This document shows positions 36,945 to 46,892 of a DNA stretch of 64,000 nucleotides, piece after piece. The position numbers and the translations under genes were made by a program. Source of the DNA: Microcoleus sp. FACHB-672. Its GTDB lineage: Bacteria; Cyanobacteriota; Cyanobacteriia; Cyanobacteriales; Oscillatoriaceae. The notes beneath the pieces are model-generated. The model was given only the letters and a program-made list of their open reading frames with translations. It ran no database searches and had not been told where the DNA came from. The stretch spans positions 97,051 to 161,050 of the forward strand of contig NZ_JACJOU010000009.1 in the NCBI RefSeq assembly GCF_014695725.1. Reading direction: 5' to 3'. The first letter of the stretch is position 1. Each line of letters starts with the position of its first letter.

Positions 36945-37292
36945 ATGGAAACGAACTACCGTCGTTGTATCAGTTGCCGCCGAGTGGCTCATAAAAATGA
37001 TTTGTGGCGGATTGTCAGAGTCTTTCCGTCCCATCAGTTACAATTAGACCAAGGCATGGGGCGTTCGGCCTACCTTTGCTCTAACGAGAGCTGCTTAAGT
37101 GCAGCTCAAAAGAAAAATCGACTGGGACGCGCCCTCAAGGCACCCGTCCCGATCGAAATTTACCAAATCTTGTGGCAACGTTTATCCGCGATGCAGGCGG
37201 ATGCTTCAAAGCAACTGACTGCAAAGCTCCCTAACCAGAATCAAATAGCCTCAGAACCCAAACCCCAAACAAGACCACCCACAGTTCTTTAA
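36945..37292 (+). CDS. ylxR: YlxR (DUF448) family RNA-binding protein
   Basis: This 115-residue protein is of the YlxR type usually encoded between nusA and infB. It has NYRRCISCRRVAHKNDLWRI with two Cys, then GRSAYLCSNESC and KKNRLGRALKAPV. In Bacillus-type bacteria YlxR (RnpM) binds RNase P RNA or acts in regulation; its role in cyanobacteria is not settled. About 30 C-terminal residues are Gln/Pro-rich. The start ATG is 207 bp after nusA. A perfect TTGACA (36901-36906) lies upstream but no good -10 box follows it, so an internal promoter is not claimed. Confidence 0.92.
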   Translation: METNYRRCISCRRVAHKNDLWRIVRVFPSHQLQLDQGMGRSAYLCSNESCLSAAQKKNRLGRALKAPVPIEIYQILWQRLSAMQADASKQLTAKLPNQNQIASEPKPQTRPPTVL

Positions 37293-37536
37293 AGATTTGT
37301 GCAAGATTAGATTAGAAAGGAAGTTTGTTCGCAGCAGGGAGACCAACAGGGTCTACCAAGCTGAGAAGGCTAGCCCGGGCAGGCTACAGGGCGCTTTTTA
37401 TCCCTTGTCAACCAGCGCAATTCGCGTTGGTTGCGAGAAAGGTTAAGCGTCGTCACAGATGACAAATCAATGTAGTGCCTTTTAAAAACAGTGGGTCACC
37501 CTGTGACAATAGGTTGGATTCTAGAGGGAGAAGTGG
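37293..37536 (+). other. Structured leader upstream of infB
   Basis: These 244 bp between ylxR and infB are GC-rich with several potential stems. The strongest is CAACCAGCGC / GCGTTGGTTG (37409-37433, 10 bp including one G-T pair, 5-base loop). Others are GACC/GGTC (near 37340), GCCCGGGC (near 37376) and GTCAC/GTGAC (near 37495-37507). It may be a leader RNA that controls infB, or a processing site. No ORF fits. Confidence 0.4.
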
Positions 37537-40500
37537 ATGAACAACGGCAGAGTCAGAATTTACGAGCTATCACGGGAATTGAATTTGGATAACAAAGACA
37601 TCTTGGCAGTGTGCGAACAGCTAAATATAGCAGTAAAAAGCCACAGCAGCACGATTACAGAAGCGGAAGCGGAGCGCATTCGTGCTCAAGCTGATAAACA
37701 TACAGCCACCCAATCTTCTCAACTTAAGTCAGCACCAGCTAGACAAAAACCTGCGACGCCACCTACAGAAGCAGGCGATCGCCTCAATAATGATCGGAAA
37801 AAACAGCAAATTTTGGAGGTTCGCCCTACCCCCCGCGCTACCCCCAAACAACAGGTAGGCGGCAGCGGAACTCCGCAACACCAGGTTTTAGTTCCCCCTC
37901 AATCGCCAGCCCCGTCGTATCGGGCACAGCAACCAGGAAAGCCGAAGATGCTGAATCGGCCAGTTCGAGCCAACAATCAGAGTGAAGAAGAATTTGTAGC
38001 AGCCGACTCTGTTACAGATTTGGTTACGGAACCTATAGAGATAGAGTCAGATACAGATAACGCAGTGGCACAATTGCCGCCGCCTGTGGCTGAAGAAAAC
38101 CCTCAACCGATTAATAAACCCCAACCGCCGGCAAACCTGACACCAGCCAGCCCACCTGTGCCATCAGCCAGATTGTCGTCTCCGCCAGTGAGACCGGCCG
38201 CCCCTCAAGCCCCCGGTTCTCCAGGGGGAAGAGAAGCTCGGCCTGTGATCAAACGAGTCAGGGGTGAGGAGCCAGCAGCACCCTCTCAGGCTCCTCCTCA
38301 AGCGAAACCTGAGGCTCCGCAAGCGCCATCAGCGCCGCGCATTGCAGCGGTTGGAGAATCGGCAGGAATAGAGCTAAAGCCAAAAACAGCGAAGCGGATT
38401 CCAGAACTGCAGCGACCCCAGCGCGTACGTCCGGCTGAACCGGCAGCCCCAACGGCTCCAGGAGAACGCGAAGTCGCGGCTGAGTCATCAGAAGATGACA
38501 CGGACGCTATCCAATTGCTGCGCCCGACCCCGCCTCGGCCTCCAAAACGCCCCAAAAACCGCCAGGACGAGGAAGAGGAAATCCAAGAGTTTCCAGAGAA
38601 AGCTGGCAAAGCCGGCGTCAAGGCGAAACGGCGTACCAAACCCATCGAAGATGAAGATGAGGATTTGGAAGAATTGGATGAACTGCCCGAAACCGTTCAG
38701 GTCAGTCTCTCCATCGCCCGACCGGCCAAGCAAAAAGCTCGTCCCGCCCAAGCCAAACCGGCAGCAGCGCCGGCATTGGCGGCAAATAAAACGAAGAAAT
38801 CTGCTGCCAGTCGGGGTGGTGAGCAAGGCAGTGGCAGTAAGTCTAGCCGCCGCAACAGCCGCGAACAGCAGACGAAAAAACGGCCAGAGCAAGTGACACT
38901 GACCGGCAGCATGACGGTTCGGGATCTGGCAAACATTCTAGGTGCAGCAGAAACCGACATCGTGAGGGCCTTGTTCTTTAAAGGAATGGCCGTCAACATC
39001 ACGCAAACCTTGGATCTGGAGACCTCCACGTTGGTCGCCCAAGAGCTAGGCGTTGAGGTAGAAACTGCTGAGGAAGAATCGGAAGCTCGCAAGAGTACCG
39101 AAATGCTCGATGCGGAAGATATGGAATATCTGGTTCCGCGTCCGCCGGTGGTCACGATTATGGGCCACGTAGACCACGGTAAAACGACTTTGCTCGACAC
39201 GATCCGCAAAACCAAAGTGGCATCCGGCGAAGCTGGTGGGATTACCCAGCACATCGGTGCTTACCACGTGGATGTGGAACATCAAGGCGAGATGCAGCAA
39301 GTCGTCTTCCTTGACACACCGGGCCACGAAGCCTTCACCGCAATGCGGGCACGGGGCGCACGGGTCACTGACATCGCAATTTTGGTGGTGGCAGCAGATG
39401 ACGGCGTACGGCCTCAAACGATTGAAGCAATCAGCCACGCGAAAGCCGCTGAAGTGCCGATTATCGTGGCCATTAACAAAATAGACAAAGAAGGCGCTCA
39501 GCCGGAGCGCGTGAAGCAGGAACTGACTGAATACGGTCTGGTATCAGAAGAATGGGGCGGCGACACCATTATGGTGGCAGTGAGCGCCATTAAAGGGGAA
39601 AACCTCGATACCCTGTTAGAGATGATCCTGTTAGTTGCAGAAATCCAAGAGCTGCAAGCCAACCCTGATCGCTCCGCTAAAGGTACGGTCATTGAAGCTC
39701 ACCTCGATAAGGCAAGAGGGCCGGTTGCGACCTTGCTGTTGCAAAATGGCACCTTGCGAGTGGGTGATATCCTCGTGGCCGGCTCGGCAATGGGCAAGGT
39801 GCGGGCGATGATTGATGACCGAGGCGCACGCGTGGATGCGGCAACTCCGTCTTTTGCAGTTGAAGTGTTGGGTCTGGGAGATGTCCCAGCAGCCGGGGAC
39901 GAGTTCGAGGTTTACACCAACGAACGCGAAGCTCGCGCCGTTGTAGACCTGCGATCCGAAGAGAACCGCCAATCTCGTCTACAGCAAGCGATGGCTTCTC
40001 GCCGCGTTACCCTCAGCAGCCTCTCAGCCCGTGCTCAAGAAGGCCAGCTCAAGGAACTCAACCTCATCCTCAAAGCCGATGTTCAAGGCTCTGTGGAAGC
40101 TATTTTGGGATCGCTTAAACAGTTGCCTCAAAATGAAGTGCAAGTCCGAGTGCTGTTCTCAGCCCCCGGCGAAGTCTCGGAAACAGATGTCGATCTCGCA
40201 GCAGCTTCTGATGCGGTGATTGTTGGGTTTAACACGACCCTGGCAAGCGGTGCGCGACAAGCAGCAGACGCTGCCGGTGTGGATGTGCGCGAATACAACA
40301 TCATCTACAAACTGCTTGATGATATCCAAGGGGCAATGGAAGGTCTGCTCGATCCCGAAATGGTTGAAGAACCTTTGGGTCAAGCGGAAGTCCGGGCTGT
40401 CTTCCCAGCGAGCAAGGGCACTGTCGCCGGCTGCATGGTTCAGTCTAACAAGTTGATCCGCAACTGTAAGGTGCGCGTGCGTCGGGGCAATAACGTGATC

Positions 40501-40668
40501 CACGAGGGAACCCTCGACTCGCTCCGACGGATGAGAGAGGATGTTAAGGAAGTCAACGCCGGCTTTGAATGCGGTATAGGACTCGATAATTTCCATGCCT
40601 GGGCTGAAGGTGACATCATCGAAGCCTTCCGGATGGTTAGCAAGCGGCGGACTTTATCAGCTACTTAG
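37537..40668 (+). CDS. infB: Translation initiation factor IF-2
   Basis: This 1043-residue GTPase delivers initiator fMet-tRNA to the 30S subunit. The IF2-N domain ([20 protein letters not shown]) is followed by a very long Pro/Ala/Glu-rich linker (about 55-460) and a second IF2-N-like segment ([20 protein letters not shown]). The G domain has G1 [12 protein letters not shown] (about 543-554), G3 DTPGHEAF, G4 NKIDK and G5 SAIKGEN. Domains II-IV end [20 protein letters not shown]. The ATG at 37537 has GGGAG about six bases before it. The linker is longer than in E. coli IF-2, as usual for cyanobacteria. Last gene of the rimP-nusA-ylxR-infB group. Confidence 0.97.
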   Translation: MNNGRVRIYELSRELNLDNKDILAVCEQLNIAVKSHSSTITEAEAERIRAQADKHTATQSSQLKSAPARQKPATPPTEAGDRLNNDRKKQQILEVRPTPRATPKQQVGGSGTPQHQVLVPPQSPAPSYRAQQPGKPKMLNRPVRANNQSEEEFVAADSVTDLVTEPIEIESDTDNAVAQLPPPVAEENPQPINKPQPPANLTPASPPVPSARLSSPPVRPAAPQAPGSPGGREARPVIKRVRGEEPAAPSQAPPQAKPEAPQAPSAPRIAAVGESAGIELKPKTAKRIPELQRPQRVRPAEPAAPTAPGEREVAAESSEDDTDAIQLLRPTPPRPPKRPKNRQDEEEEIQEFPEKAGKAGVKAKRRTKPIEDEDEDLEELDELPETVQVSLSIARPAKQKARPAQAKPAAAPALAANKTKKSAASRGGEQGSGSKSSRRNSREQQTKKRPEQVTLTGSMTVRDLANILGAAETDIVRALFFKGMAVNITQTLDLETSTLVAQELGVEVETAEEESEARKSTEMLDAEDMEYLVPRPPVVTIMGHVDHGKTTLLDTIRKTKVASGEAGGITQHIGAYHVDVEHQGEMQQVVFLDTPGHEAFTAMRARGARVTDIAILVVAADDGVRPQTIEAISHAKAAEVPIIVAINKIDKEGAQPERVKQELTEYGLVSEEWGGDTIMVAVSAIKGENLDTLLEMILLVAEIQELQANPDRSAKGTVIEAHLDKARGPVATLLLQNGTLRVGDILVAGSAMGKVRAMIDDRGARVDAATPSFAVEVLGLGDVPAAGDEFEVYTNEREARAVVDLRSEENRQSRLQQAMASRRVTLSSLSARAQEGQLKELNLILKADVQGSVEAILGSLKQLPQNEVQVRVLFSAPGEVSETDVDLAAASDAVIVGFNTTLASGARQAADAAGVDVREYNIIYKLLDDIQGAMEGLLDPEMVEEPLGQAEVRAVFPASKGTVAGCMVQSNKLIRNCKVRVRRGNNVIHEGTLDSLRRMREDVKEVNAGFECGIGLDNFHAWAEGDIIEAFRMVSKRRTLSAT

Positions 40669-40674
40669 GTCGGT

Positions 40675-40765
40675 GCTTAGCTGTTAGGAGTCAGGGAGCG
40701 TGTCCCTGTCTGGGTCCAAGTGCGATTAATAACGGACATCTGACCACCGGCCCTAACAGCTAAGC
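40675..40765. repeat. Inverted repeat with 14-bp perfect arms after infB
   Basis: GCTTAGCTGTTAGG (40675-40688) pairs exactly with CCTAACAGCTAAGC (40752-40765). Inside the loop, AGGGA and TCCCT can form a second stem. It begins seven bases after the infB stop, without a T-run. A tandem-like ACTGAAAACTGAAACCTGAC tract follows at about 40773-40792. It could be a transcript-end stabiliser or a small non-autonomous repeat. Confidence 0.75.
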
Positions 40766-40801
40766 CTTGACAACTGAAAACTGAAACCTGACGATTGACA
40801 A

Positions 40802-41497
40802 ATGCGATCCTTTAGATCCGATCCTTTTCTGTGGATTCATCTGGCCGGCTTGGCCGCTTTTCCAATTTTATTGGGCCTGTGCCTAGTGGGATTGGCAATG
40901 GGCGCTCCGCTATTGCCGATCTGGTTAGAATTATTTTTAGTTGGCGCTGCCGGCATTGTGCCGATCTTAGGGATGCAACTGTTTCGTCCCTTCTACATCT
41001 TTAGCACGTTGGTCGTGGCCATGAAGCCAGAGCGCCTGACCCCAGAACGGCAGCGTATCCTTAGCCTCTTTAAATCACCGGCCCATCAAATGCTATCGAT
41101 TTTGGTGGCCGTTCTTCTAGCAGTGGCTTTGTGGCCGATCTACTGGTGGTCACCCATTGCGGCGTCGGTGGCTCCTTCAGATTGGCGACCGGCAGGATTG
41201 GTTTTAGCAGCGCTGGCCTTTTTGGGCTGTAATTTATTCGTGCAAGTGCCGGTAAGCGTCGCACGGGTGATGCTAGCCGGTGAGGCAAAATTTGCCGGCA
41301 TCTCACCCTATCCGCTAGAAAAGATCCGCCAGGATTTTACATCCTTGGGTTTGCAGGTGAATCAAATTTTGCCGACGCTCGAAGCTGAACCGGGAACGGT
41401 AACCGCAACCTCTGCCGCCTTCACGACCCCACAGCCAATGTCACCCCCAGCAGCCAATGAGCCGGCTTCCAGCTCAAATCCCACTGAATCCGCTTAA
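40802..41497 (+). CDS. Low-complexity tail membrane protein (cyanobacterial)
   Basis: This 231-residue protein has four hydrophobic segments (FLWIHLAGLAAFPILLGLCL, LELFLVGAAGIVPILGMQLF, MLSILVAVLLAVALWPIYWW, GLVLAALAFLGCNLFVQVPV), a conserved central loop with FRPFYIFSTLVVAMKPERLT, and a Thr/Ser/Pro/Ala-rich C-terminal tail from about residue 195. This matches the cyanobacterial family called low-complexity tail membrane protein. Its function is unknown. It follows infB on the same strand, separated by the inverted repeat at 40675-40765. Confidence 0.88.
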   Translation: MRSFRSDPFLWIHLAGLAAFPILLGLCLVGLAMGAPLLPIWLELFLVGAAGIVPILGMQLFRPFYIFSTLVVAMKPERLTPERQRILSLFKSPAHQMLSILVAVLLAVALWPIYWWSPIAASVAPSDWRPAGLVLAALAFLGCNLFVQVPVSVARVMLAGEAKFAGISPYPLEKIRQDFTSLGLQVNQILPTLEAEPGTVTATSAAFTTPQPMSPPAANEPASSSNPTESA

Positions 41498-41708
41498 GCT
41501 GCAGGCACATCGGTAAGGGAAATTATATAATTACCGGCATTTCTTGACTTTTTCCGTTCTTAAAGCCGGAAAAACTTGACAAACTGGGATAAAACTATCA
41601 AATTGACAGTAGAGGCTCCATCTGCACTCTGAAGGTGCCGGTGGTCATGTCAAGGGTGCCATTGGCTATCCTTCAGTCTGCGATTCCTCGTCAATCAGTG
41701 AGATATTT

Positions 41709-41930
41709 ATGGCTCAATCTCCTTTTAACCTACGGGAAGCTAAAGCTACATCATCGGGCCATCAGGCCGATGCAAAAATCTGGAATAGCCTCAAACAAGC
41801 AATTGCGGCCAGCTCTGGATTTAAACGCTGGCAAACAGAGCTTCTTCAGGACAAACAATACCGAGATCCAGGATTGGATCACCAAGTCCGGTGCTATCTG
41901 CGCGAAACCCTAGAAACTTTAGCTTACTAA
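41709..41930 (+). CDS. Conserved small cyanobacterial protein
   Basis: This 73-residue soluble protein starts MAQSPFNLREAKATSSGHQA. The central KIWNSLKQAIAASSGFKRWQ and RDPGLDHQVRCYLRETLETL look like a compact helical domain. Sequence character (uniform, no low complexity) supports a real gene, and the type is, as I recall, common in cyanobacteria without function. An overlapping ORF in another frame (41635-41913) was discarded. A perfect 10-bp hairpin follows nine bases after the stop. Confidence 0.75.
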   Translation: MAQSPFNLREAKATSSGHQADAKIWNSLKQAIAASSGFKRWQTELLQDKQYRDPGLDHQVRCYLRETLETLAY

Positions 41931-41938
41931 AATCTTTC

Positions 41939-41966
41939 CCGCTGCCGGCAAATTCCCCGGCAGCGG
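41939..41966. terminator. Perfect 10-bp hairpin after the small conserved gene
   Basis: CCGCTGCCGG (41939-41948) and CCGGCAGCGG (41957-41966) form a 10-bp stem with an 8-base loop. There is no T-run, so a terminator role in the convergent region is likely but not certain. It contains the genome-wide GCCGG motif. Confidence 0.55.
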
Positions 41967-42056
41967 AAGTCCCCAACGCCTCTTAAATGTTGCAGAAAAA
42001 ATCTGCCGACAATGAAGGGGTGTTTTATGCTAGAAAAATTTTAAACCTTAAAAGTA

Positions 42057-42097
42057 CAACGCGCCAGAACCCCTATAAAGTGGAGCCTGACGCGTTG
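42057..42097. repeat. Inverted repeat in the convergent intergenic region
   Basis: CAACGCG-C-CAG (42057-42067) pairs with CTG-A-CGCGTTG (42087-42097), ten pairs with one mismatch and a 19-base loop. It lies in the 339-bp stretch 41931-42269 between convergent genes, which otherwise shows only AT-rich sequence and no ORF of coding character. Confidence 0.55.
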
Positions 42098-42269
42098 CGA
42101 GTATTCTTTGTATTGAAGCTTAGGGTCTTTATATCGGCTGACCCCAATCAATCTTTCATGTTTTTATTGTGGCACCTTTATCAAAATACCCTGACTTTCC
42201 TTATATTTTCTTTATTTTTGTATTAGACTGTCAGGATTTATAAAGTTTTGTTGCGCTACACCGGCAGCC

Positions 42270-42566
42270 TTACCGCTCTTTACCCGATGCCTTATCCAGA
42301 CGAAATAGCCAAATCATGAGAGCAATGACCCCTACTTGTAGAGCAAAGTTAGGCAACGCTGAGCCAACTTCTCTGCCGGCAACAAGCTGAGCTAAGAATA
42401 CAAAGGCACCCAAGAAACCAGATGCACCGCAGACGACATAAACAAACTTCCGCAGTCCTCGGTAAGGCGCGGCTGCTTCCCCTTTTAGGCGAGCGTAGGT
42501 TTCAGGACTAAGCTTCTGGGAGGCTTTATAAGTGCCGGCAGGCTTTTTTGAAGTAGGATCGGCCAT
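42270..42566 (-). CDS. DUF3493 domain protein
   Basis: This 98-residue protein carries the DUF3493 pattern KLSPETYARLKGEAAAPYRG, then LRKFVYVVCGASGFLGAFVF and a second helix LQVGVIALMIWLFRLD. The family occurs in cyanobacteria and plastids, where relatives affect photosystem II accumulation (LPA-type proteins). Two membrane helices place it in the thylakoid or plasma membrane. The role in PSII is known for plant relatives and only inferred here. Confidence 0.85.
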   Translation of the reverse strand: MADPTSKKPAGTYKASQKLSPETYARLKGEAAAPYRGLRKFVYVVCGASGFLGAFVFLAQLVAGREVGSALPNFALQVGVIALMIWLFRLDKASGKER

Positions 42567-42754
42567 AGGTCGAAAATTGGCAATGGGGATCGCCTTTTCA
42601 TTTTAGGCCAGGGATGGGATGTTTTTTGACCCCAGATGAAAGCTCCGCGTGCCGGCAGGCATACAGAGATAAACACAGACTAGAAATGCAGGAACTTTCG
42701 CATTGCCAAAATCCCTGCACTTCTGAGCGGTTAATTCAAATTACCAGCATCATT

Positions 42755-43285
42755 TTAGGCGGCAGGAACCACTTGTTTCCGTAGTGATTCAGCGCGTTTT
42801 TTAGCCGTTGGATTATCCGGCTCATACTTCAGCGCTTCCTCATAAGTTTCCAACGCCTGAGCCGCTAACTTCTTGCGTTCATAAGTAAACCCCAAATTGT
42901 TAATCGCTGTCACATAAGCGGGGTTCAACTTCAAAGCCTCCTTGTATTGGCGAATGGCTAAGTCATACTGCTCTTGGGCAGCGCAGGCATAGCCATAAGC
43001 ATTGTAGATAAGAGCCTGATTTTCCTCTCCCTGCAAATCTTTAGCTCTTAAGGCTTTTTGGAACTGCACCGCTGCCTGGGCGAACAGTTTCTTATCCAAA
43101 TAAATACTGCCCAGTTCGTAATGTTCTTGGGCAGTGCCCTTGTCTTTGTTTAGCTTGTTTTGCAACCGTGCCAGGTTACTTTCTACTTTGCGAGTTCTAA
43201 GGATCTGGCGAAAAACGAACCAACCGGCAGCAGAGAGCAAAACTATCAACAGGGACACGTAAACAATGGGAAGATTGCTATCCAT
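42755..43285 (-). CDS. TPR membrane protein, Ycf37-like
   Basis: This protein of 176 residues has an N-terminal membrane helix (LPIVYVSLLIVLLSAAGWFV, about 5-25), a basic linker (RQILRTRKVESNLARLQNKL) and three to four tetratricopeptide repeats (about 52-165), such as YELGSIYLDKKLFAQAAVQF and AINNLGFTYERKKLAAQALE. Size and layout match cyanobacterial Ycf37, which assists photosystem I assembly or stability. I start at the ATG at 43285, since the frame's earlier start is a GTG two codons upstream. The Ycf37 call is by pattern; other TPR proteins of this size exist. Confidence 0.8.
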   Translation of the reverse strand: MDSNLPIVYVSLLIVLLSAAGWFVFRQILRTRKVESNLARLQNKLNKDKGTAQEHYELGSIYLDKKLFAQAAVQFQKALRAKDLQGEENQALIYNAYGYACAAQEQYDLAIRQYKEALKLNPAYVTAINNLGFTYERKKLAAQALETYEEALKYEPDNPTAKKRAESLRKQVVPAA

Positions 43286-43404
43286 AACCACAGAAACACT
43301 GAGACTCTCATCTCTTTCACTTTACCCCACTAGATAGACGGACTTCTTCAGTTCTTTGAAGAGAAGCCGGCAACCATAGCTGGGGGATAAAAGTTTAAGG
43401 CGCT

Positions 43405-44184
43405 TTAACAGCACCCTAAGTCTGCCAGCTTATGTAGCGCTTGAGAAAGAAACTGAAGCAACTGGGGCTGGGCTGAGTGTAAAAAGAAGTGATCCCCCGG
43501 AAACATCTGCAAGGAAAACGCAGCGCTCGTCTGTTCGCACCAAGCTTCTAGCTCATCACAACTGGCTTCCGGATCTTGGAAACCGCCAAAAGCCGTGATT
43601 GGACACTCAAGGGGAGGTTCGCTTGCGTAAACATAGGTTTCAATCGCGGCAAAGTCTGCCCGCAGGATCGGGAGAAGAAGCTGCATCAGTTCTGCATTTT
43701 CCAGCACGGCTTGAGGTGTGCCGTTATAGCGGCGCAGTTCCTCCAGAAATGCCGGTTCAGGGAGTGCGTGGATGGGGGGATTTGAATCTGGTATTTGAGG
43801 GGCTTGCCGGCCTGATACGAAGAGGTGAAGGGGTAGCAAACCAGATTGTTTGCGAAGCCGGCGAACAAGTTCAAAACTCAGCAGTGCGCCCATACTATGA
43901 CCAAAAAAGACAAAGGGCTTGTCTAGGTGGGGCAAAAGAGCGGATGCGAGGGTTTCTACCAGTGGATCTAGTAGACTCCAGGGAGTTTCCAGGATTCGAG
44001 TTCCCCGCCCTGGCAGTTCTATGGGACAAACTTCGACACTTGCCGGCAGACTTTGCGCCCATGTGCGAAAAATTTGAGATCCCGCGCCGGCATAGGGGAA
44101 GCAAAAGAGACGCAAGCTAGCTTGGGGATTCGGTTTAGGGCACATCACCCAAGCGTTAAAAGCTGATTTCGTTGTTTTTAACAT
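43405..44184 (-). CDS. Type II thioesterase (external TEII) of the peptide cluster
   Basis: This 259-residue alpha/beta hydrolase of the thioesterase II family has LRLFCFPYAGAGSQIFRTWA, then IELPGRGTR and VFFGHSMGALLSFEL with nucleophile Ser97. GDHFFLHS near the C-terminus supplies the catalytic His. Type II thioesterases release wrong or stalled acyl groups from carrier proteins of NRPS and PKS lines. It is the last gene of the minus-strand NRPS group, 90 bp after the MbtH-like gene, so it likely serves that assembly line. Confidence 0.93.
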   Translation of the reverse strand: MLKTTKSAFNAWVMCPKPNPQASLRLFCFPYAGAGSQIFRTWAQSLPASVEVCPIELPGRGTRILETPWSLLDPLVETLASALLPHLDKPFVFFGHSMGALLSFELVRRLRKQSGLLPLHLFVSGRQAPQIPDSNPPIHALPEPAFLEELRRYNGTPQAVLENAELMQLLLPILRADFAAIETYVYASEPPLECPITAFGGFQDPEASCDELEAWCEQTSAAFSLQMFPGDHFFLHSAQPQLLQFLSQALHKLADLGCC

Positions 44185-44274
44185 TTGAATATTTTTTTGG
44201 CTAGGCCGGCATTGGTGGAATTGGAGTAATGCCGGCTCTCATAAAAACTTGAGACACCCAGTTTTTTGGTGTGA

Positions 44275-44505
44275 TTAAGCTTGTGTTTGGCCGGCTGAGT
44301 CTGCCATTTGCTTTTGTAGGCTGAGCGGTCTCATATCAGTCCACACTTCTTTGATGTAGGCTAAACATTCTGTTTTCAATCCACTTTTTCCCGCATCTTT
44401 CCAACCGAGCGCATTTTCTCGTTCGGCAGGCCATATTGAGTATTGGCCTTCCTCATTCACGACTACTTTATAAAGGGTGGTGTCTTCTGTATTCTCTTTA
44501 TTCAT
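44275..44505 (-). CDS. MbtH-like protein
   Basis: This 76-residue MbtH family protein contains [39 protein letters not shown] and TDMRPLSLQ, with the three conserved Trp of the family. MbtH-like proteins bind A domains and are needed for solubility and activity of many NRPS. It lies between the methyltransferase and the thioesterase, as usual for such clusters, and is likely the partner of the A domains upstream. Confidence 0.95.
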   Translation of the reverse strand: MNKENTEDTTLYKVVVNEEGQYSIWPAERENALGWKDAGKSGLKTECLAYIKEVWTDMRPLSLQKQMADSAGQTQA

Positions 44506-44546
44506 GGAACGAGTTCTCCCAATGTCAAGTTTTTTGGCCGACCTAA

Positions 44547-45293
44547 TTATTTCTGACAGACAACGTATATTTTGCCAGAGATTGGTATAGCAAACTCACG
44601 TTCTGCGTGGTAAATACTAATTTTCTTGAACCCGACACTTTTTAGAGCCAGTTGAATTTCATCTGGGAAGTAGCATTTCATTAAAGTTGTGTTGTCTGTC
44701 CGCTGCCACGTTTCATCTATCAATTGGAAGATCGTAATTTTGACAGTGCCTATTTTTTCTGCGGGTTGATAGCTGCGCTGCATCGCCCACGCATAATTAT
44801 CTTGGACATCCCCACCTGCCAAGCCTTGCCAGCTTGAGGATTGAAACCGTTCTTCCAAACTCAGATCAAACACAAACCAGCCATTTTCTAGCAGTGCGTC
44901 ATAAACATTTTGGAAAACCTTGGTGAGTTCCTCAATGTTCATGATATGTTGCAGAGCATACGTTGTAGAAACGACCCCATGAAAGGTTGCCGGCAATTTG
45001 AAGAATCGGGCATCATCCAAGATAAATTGACCAGCCGGTGCATTTTCACGAGCGTAGTGCAGCATCTTCTCAGAGCCATCAATTCCAGTGACTTTGTAGC
45101 CTTTCAGGAGTAATTTTTGTGCTAATTGGCCGCTGCCACAACAAAGGTCGAGAATATGTGCCTCTTCGGGGAGATGCTGTAGGAATAATTGTTCGATAGG
45201 TTGCAGAGCAACTTCGGCAAGTTCCTCGCCCCAAAAGTTGTTGTACATCTGAGCCAAAGGATCGTAGTCTGAATAACCGAGGTTTGAAGACAT
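44547..45293 (-). CDS. Class I SAM-dependent methyltransferase
   Basis: This protein of about 248 residues has a Rossmann-fold SAM domain: motif [16 protein letters not shown], motif [17 protein letters not shown], then [12 protein letters not shown] and [14 protein letters not shown]. The C-terminal half contains [15 protein letters not shown] and a beta-strand-rich end. It methylates a small molecule or peptide; no rRNA or protein target signature is visible. Its location between aminotransferase and MbtH suggests N- or O-methylation of the cluster product, but this is inference. The ATG at 45293 is used; a GTG three codons earlier is possible. Confidence 0.85.
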   Translation of the reverse strand: MSSNLGYSDYDPLAQMYNNFWGEELAEVALQPIEQLFLQHLPEEAHILDLCCGSGQLAQKLLLKGYKVTGIDGSEKMLHYARENAPAGQFILDDARFFKLPATFHGVVSTTYALQHIMNIEELTKVFQNVYDALLENGWFVFDLSLEERFQSSSWQGLAGGDVQDNYAWAMQRSYQPAEKIGTVKITIFQLIDETWQRTDNTTLMKCYFPDEIQLALKSVGFKKISIYHAEREFAIPISGKIYVVCQK

Positions 45294-45432
45294 ATTTTTC
45301 ACTTTTTTCAGGGAGAATTACGGAAATTTAGCAGAATTTTACTCGTTTGAAACCTACAGTAAAAGTCTGGACATTTTAATTTTTGAGTAATGATAATAAG
45401 AAGCCCCGCTGCGTATGTTTTAAGTCAGGCTA

Positions 45433-46833
45433 CTAATTGCTGCTTAAAACTGCCGCCACTTTTTGCAGGTTGGATGAGGAAACAGGCCAAAACCCTCCTT
45501 TTTGCATTTCTTGGACGCTTTCTTTCACGGCTTGAATGATCAATTCAATATCTTGATCTGTATGAGCAGTGGAAAGAAAACAACTGCGTCCCTCAGAAAT
45601 GAATATTCCTTTTTCGATTAAATGAAAGAGGAAGGGATCAATATGATGAACTGAGGAGGCGGCAGCTCGGAAAACTGAGCCACAATTAACTAACCAAATA
45701 GGGGCTTCATTTTCTGCTAAGTAAGTATTCAGTATTTGCACTAAATCAGAGGTGCGCTGATTAAGCGTTTCTTGAAGACCGGCTCCTTGAGTTTTCAGAT
45801 GTTGCAAGACAGCTCGTGCAGCTGCCATCGCGAGGGGGTGTTTGCAAAAGGTGCCGGCGAAAAATGTCATTTCAACTTGAGGGTAGGAGCCATCTCCATA
45901 GTTCCACATCCCGCCGTCAATTCTATCCATATAAGCCGCTTTGCCAGCGATGATACCGATTGGCATTCCACCCCCGACAATTTTTCCATAGGTGGCAATG
46001 TCCGCTTCTATCCCAAACCAGGCTTGCGCTCCCCCTAAATGAATTCGGAAACCCGAAACCATTTCATCAAAAATTAATATAATTTCTGTTTCTTTGGTTA
46101 ATTGCCTGAGTTCTTGGAGAAATTCTTTCGGTTGAAAGTCAAGCCGGCGAGTCTGCACAGGTTCAACTAAAACAGCCGCCAACTCATGAGAATATGCTTT
46201 GATAATTTCAAGTGATTGAGGATTTCCGTAATTTAAAACCAAAACATCTTCAACCATGCTTAAAGGAATTCCATGCGCTTGAGGAAGTGAACTTAAAGAC
46301 TCATCGCCTTTTTTTGCCTTTGCCAGAACTCCATCAAAATGACCGTGATAAGAATTTGAGAATACAACGATTTTATTGCGTCCCGTGGCGGCACGAGCGA
46401 CTCGAATCGCTGCCATGACGGCTTCGGTGCCGGTGTTAGAAAAGGTGACACGCTCCAGGCCGGTTATTTCACAAATTAACTCAGCAACTTCGCCGGCAAG
46501 TTCTGCTTGAGGGCCAATTTGGATGCCTTTATCCAGTTGCTCAATCAGTGCTTCTTTAATAAAATTTGGGTTGTGGCCGAATAGATTAACTCCCAATCCC
46601 ATTGTCAGATCAACGTATTCGTTCCCGTCCACATCCCAAATTTTGGAGCCGAGAGATCGCTTAGCTACAATCGGATAAAACATTTCTTTAACGGGAAAGC
46701 GAAACCCATCGGAAGCCCGATTATCTGCCATAACCGGGCGAGAGTTTTCCATCATTTGCTTTGATTTTTTTGTGCGCTTTGTGTAGCGTTCAATCAGCGC
46801 TTCTAGATGTTTTTCTCGTAATTGTTCAGTCAT
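45433..46833 (-). CDS. Class III PLP aminotransferase (GSA-aminomutase-like)
   Basis: This 466-residue fold-type I PLP enzyme resembles glutamate-1-semialdehyde aminomutase. Visible are GSKIWDVDGNEYVDLTMGLG, SNTGTEAVMAAIRVARAAT (phosphate binding), IFDEMVSGFR with Asp256 for the PLP nitrogen, and ATYGKIVGGGMPIG with the Schiff-base Lys284. Such enzymes in NRPS clusters aminate aldehydes or keto groups. It directly follows the NRPS whose last domain is a thioester reductase (59 bp apart), the same arrangement as MxcG/MxcL of myxochelin, in which an aldehyde released by reduction is transaminated to a primary amine. AGGAGG lies about seven bases before the ATG. The substrate is inferred. Confidence 0.9.
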   Translation of the reverse strand: MTEQLREKHLEALIERYTKRTKKSKQMMENSRPVMADNRASDGFRFPVKEMFYPIVAKRSLGSKIWDVDGNEYVDLTMGLGVNLFGHNPNFIKEALIEQLDKGIQIGPQAELAGEVAELICEITGLERVTFSNTGTEAVMAAIRVARAATGRNKIVVFSNSYHGHFDGVLAKAKKGDESLSSLPQAHGIPLSMVEDVLVLNYGNPQSLEIIKAYSHELAAVLVEPVQTRRLDFQPKEFLQELRQLTKETEIILIFDEMVSGFRIHLGGAQAWFGIEADIATYGKIVGGGMPIGIIAGKAAYMDRIDGGMWNYGDGSYPQVEMTFFAGTFCKHPLAMAAARAVLQHLKTQGAGLQETLNQRTSDLVQILNTYLAENEAPIWLVNCGSVFRAAASSVHHIDPFLFHLIEKGIFISEGRSCFLSTAHTDQDIELIIQAVKESVQEMQKGGFWPVSSSNLQKVAAVLSSN

Positions 46834-46892
46834 TTTTAATCCTCCTAAATTTAAGTTAAGATACTTGACAGCTAAGCTGGTTTGTGAATAAA

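Noticed and set aside
38495..38896. 133-codon plus-strand ORF in infB
   Set aside because: Out-of-frame reading of the low-complexity IF-2 linker.
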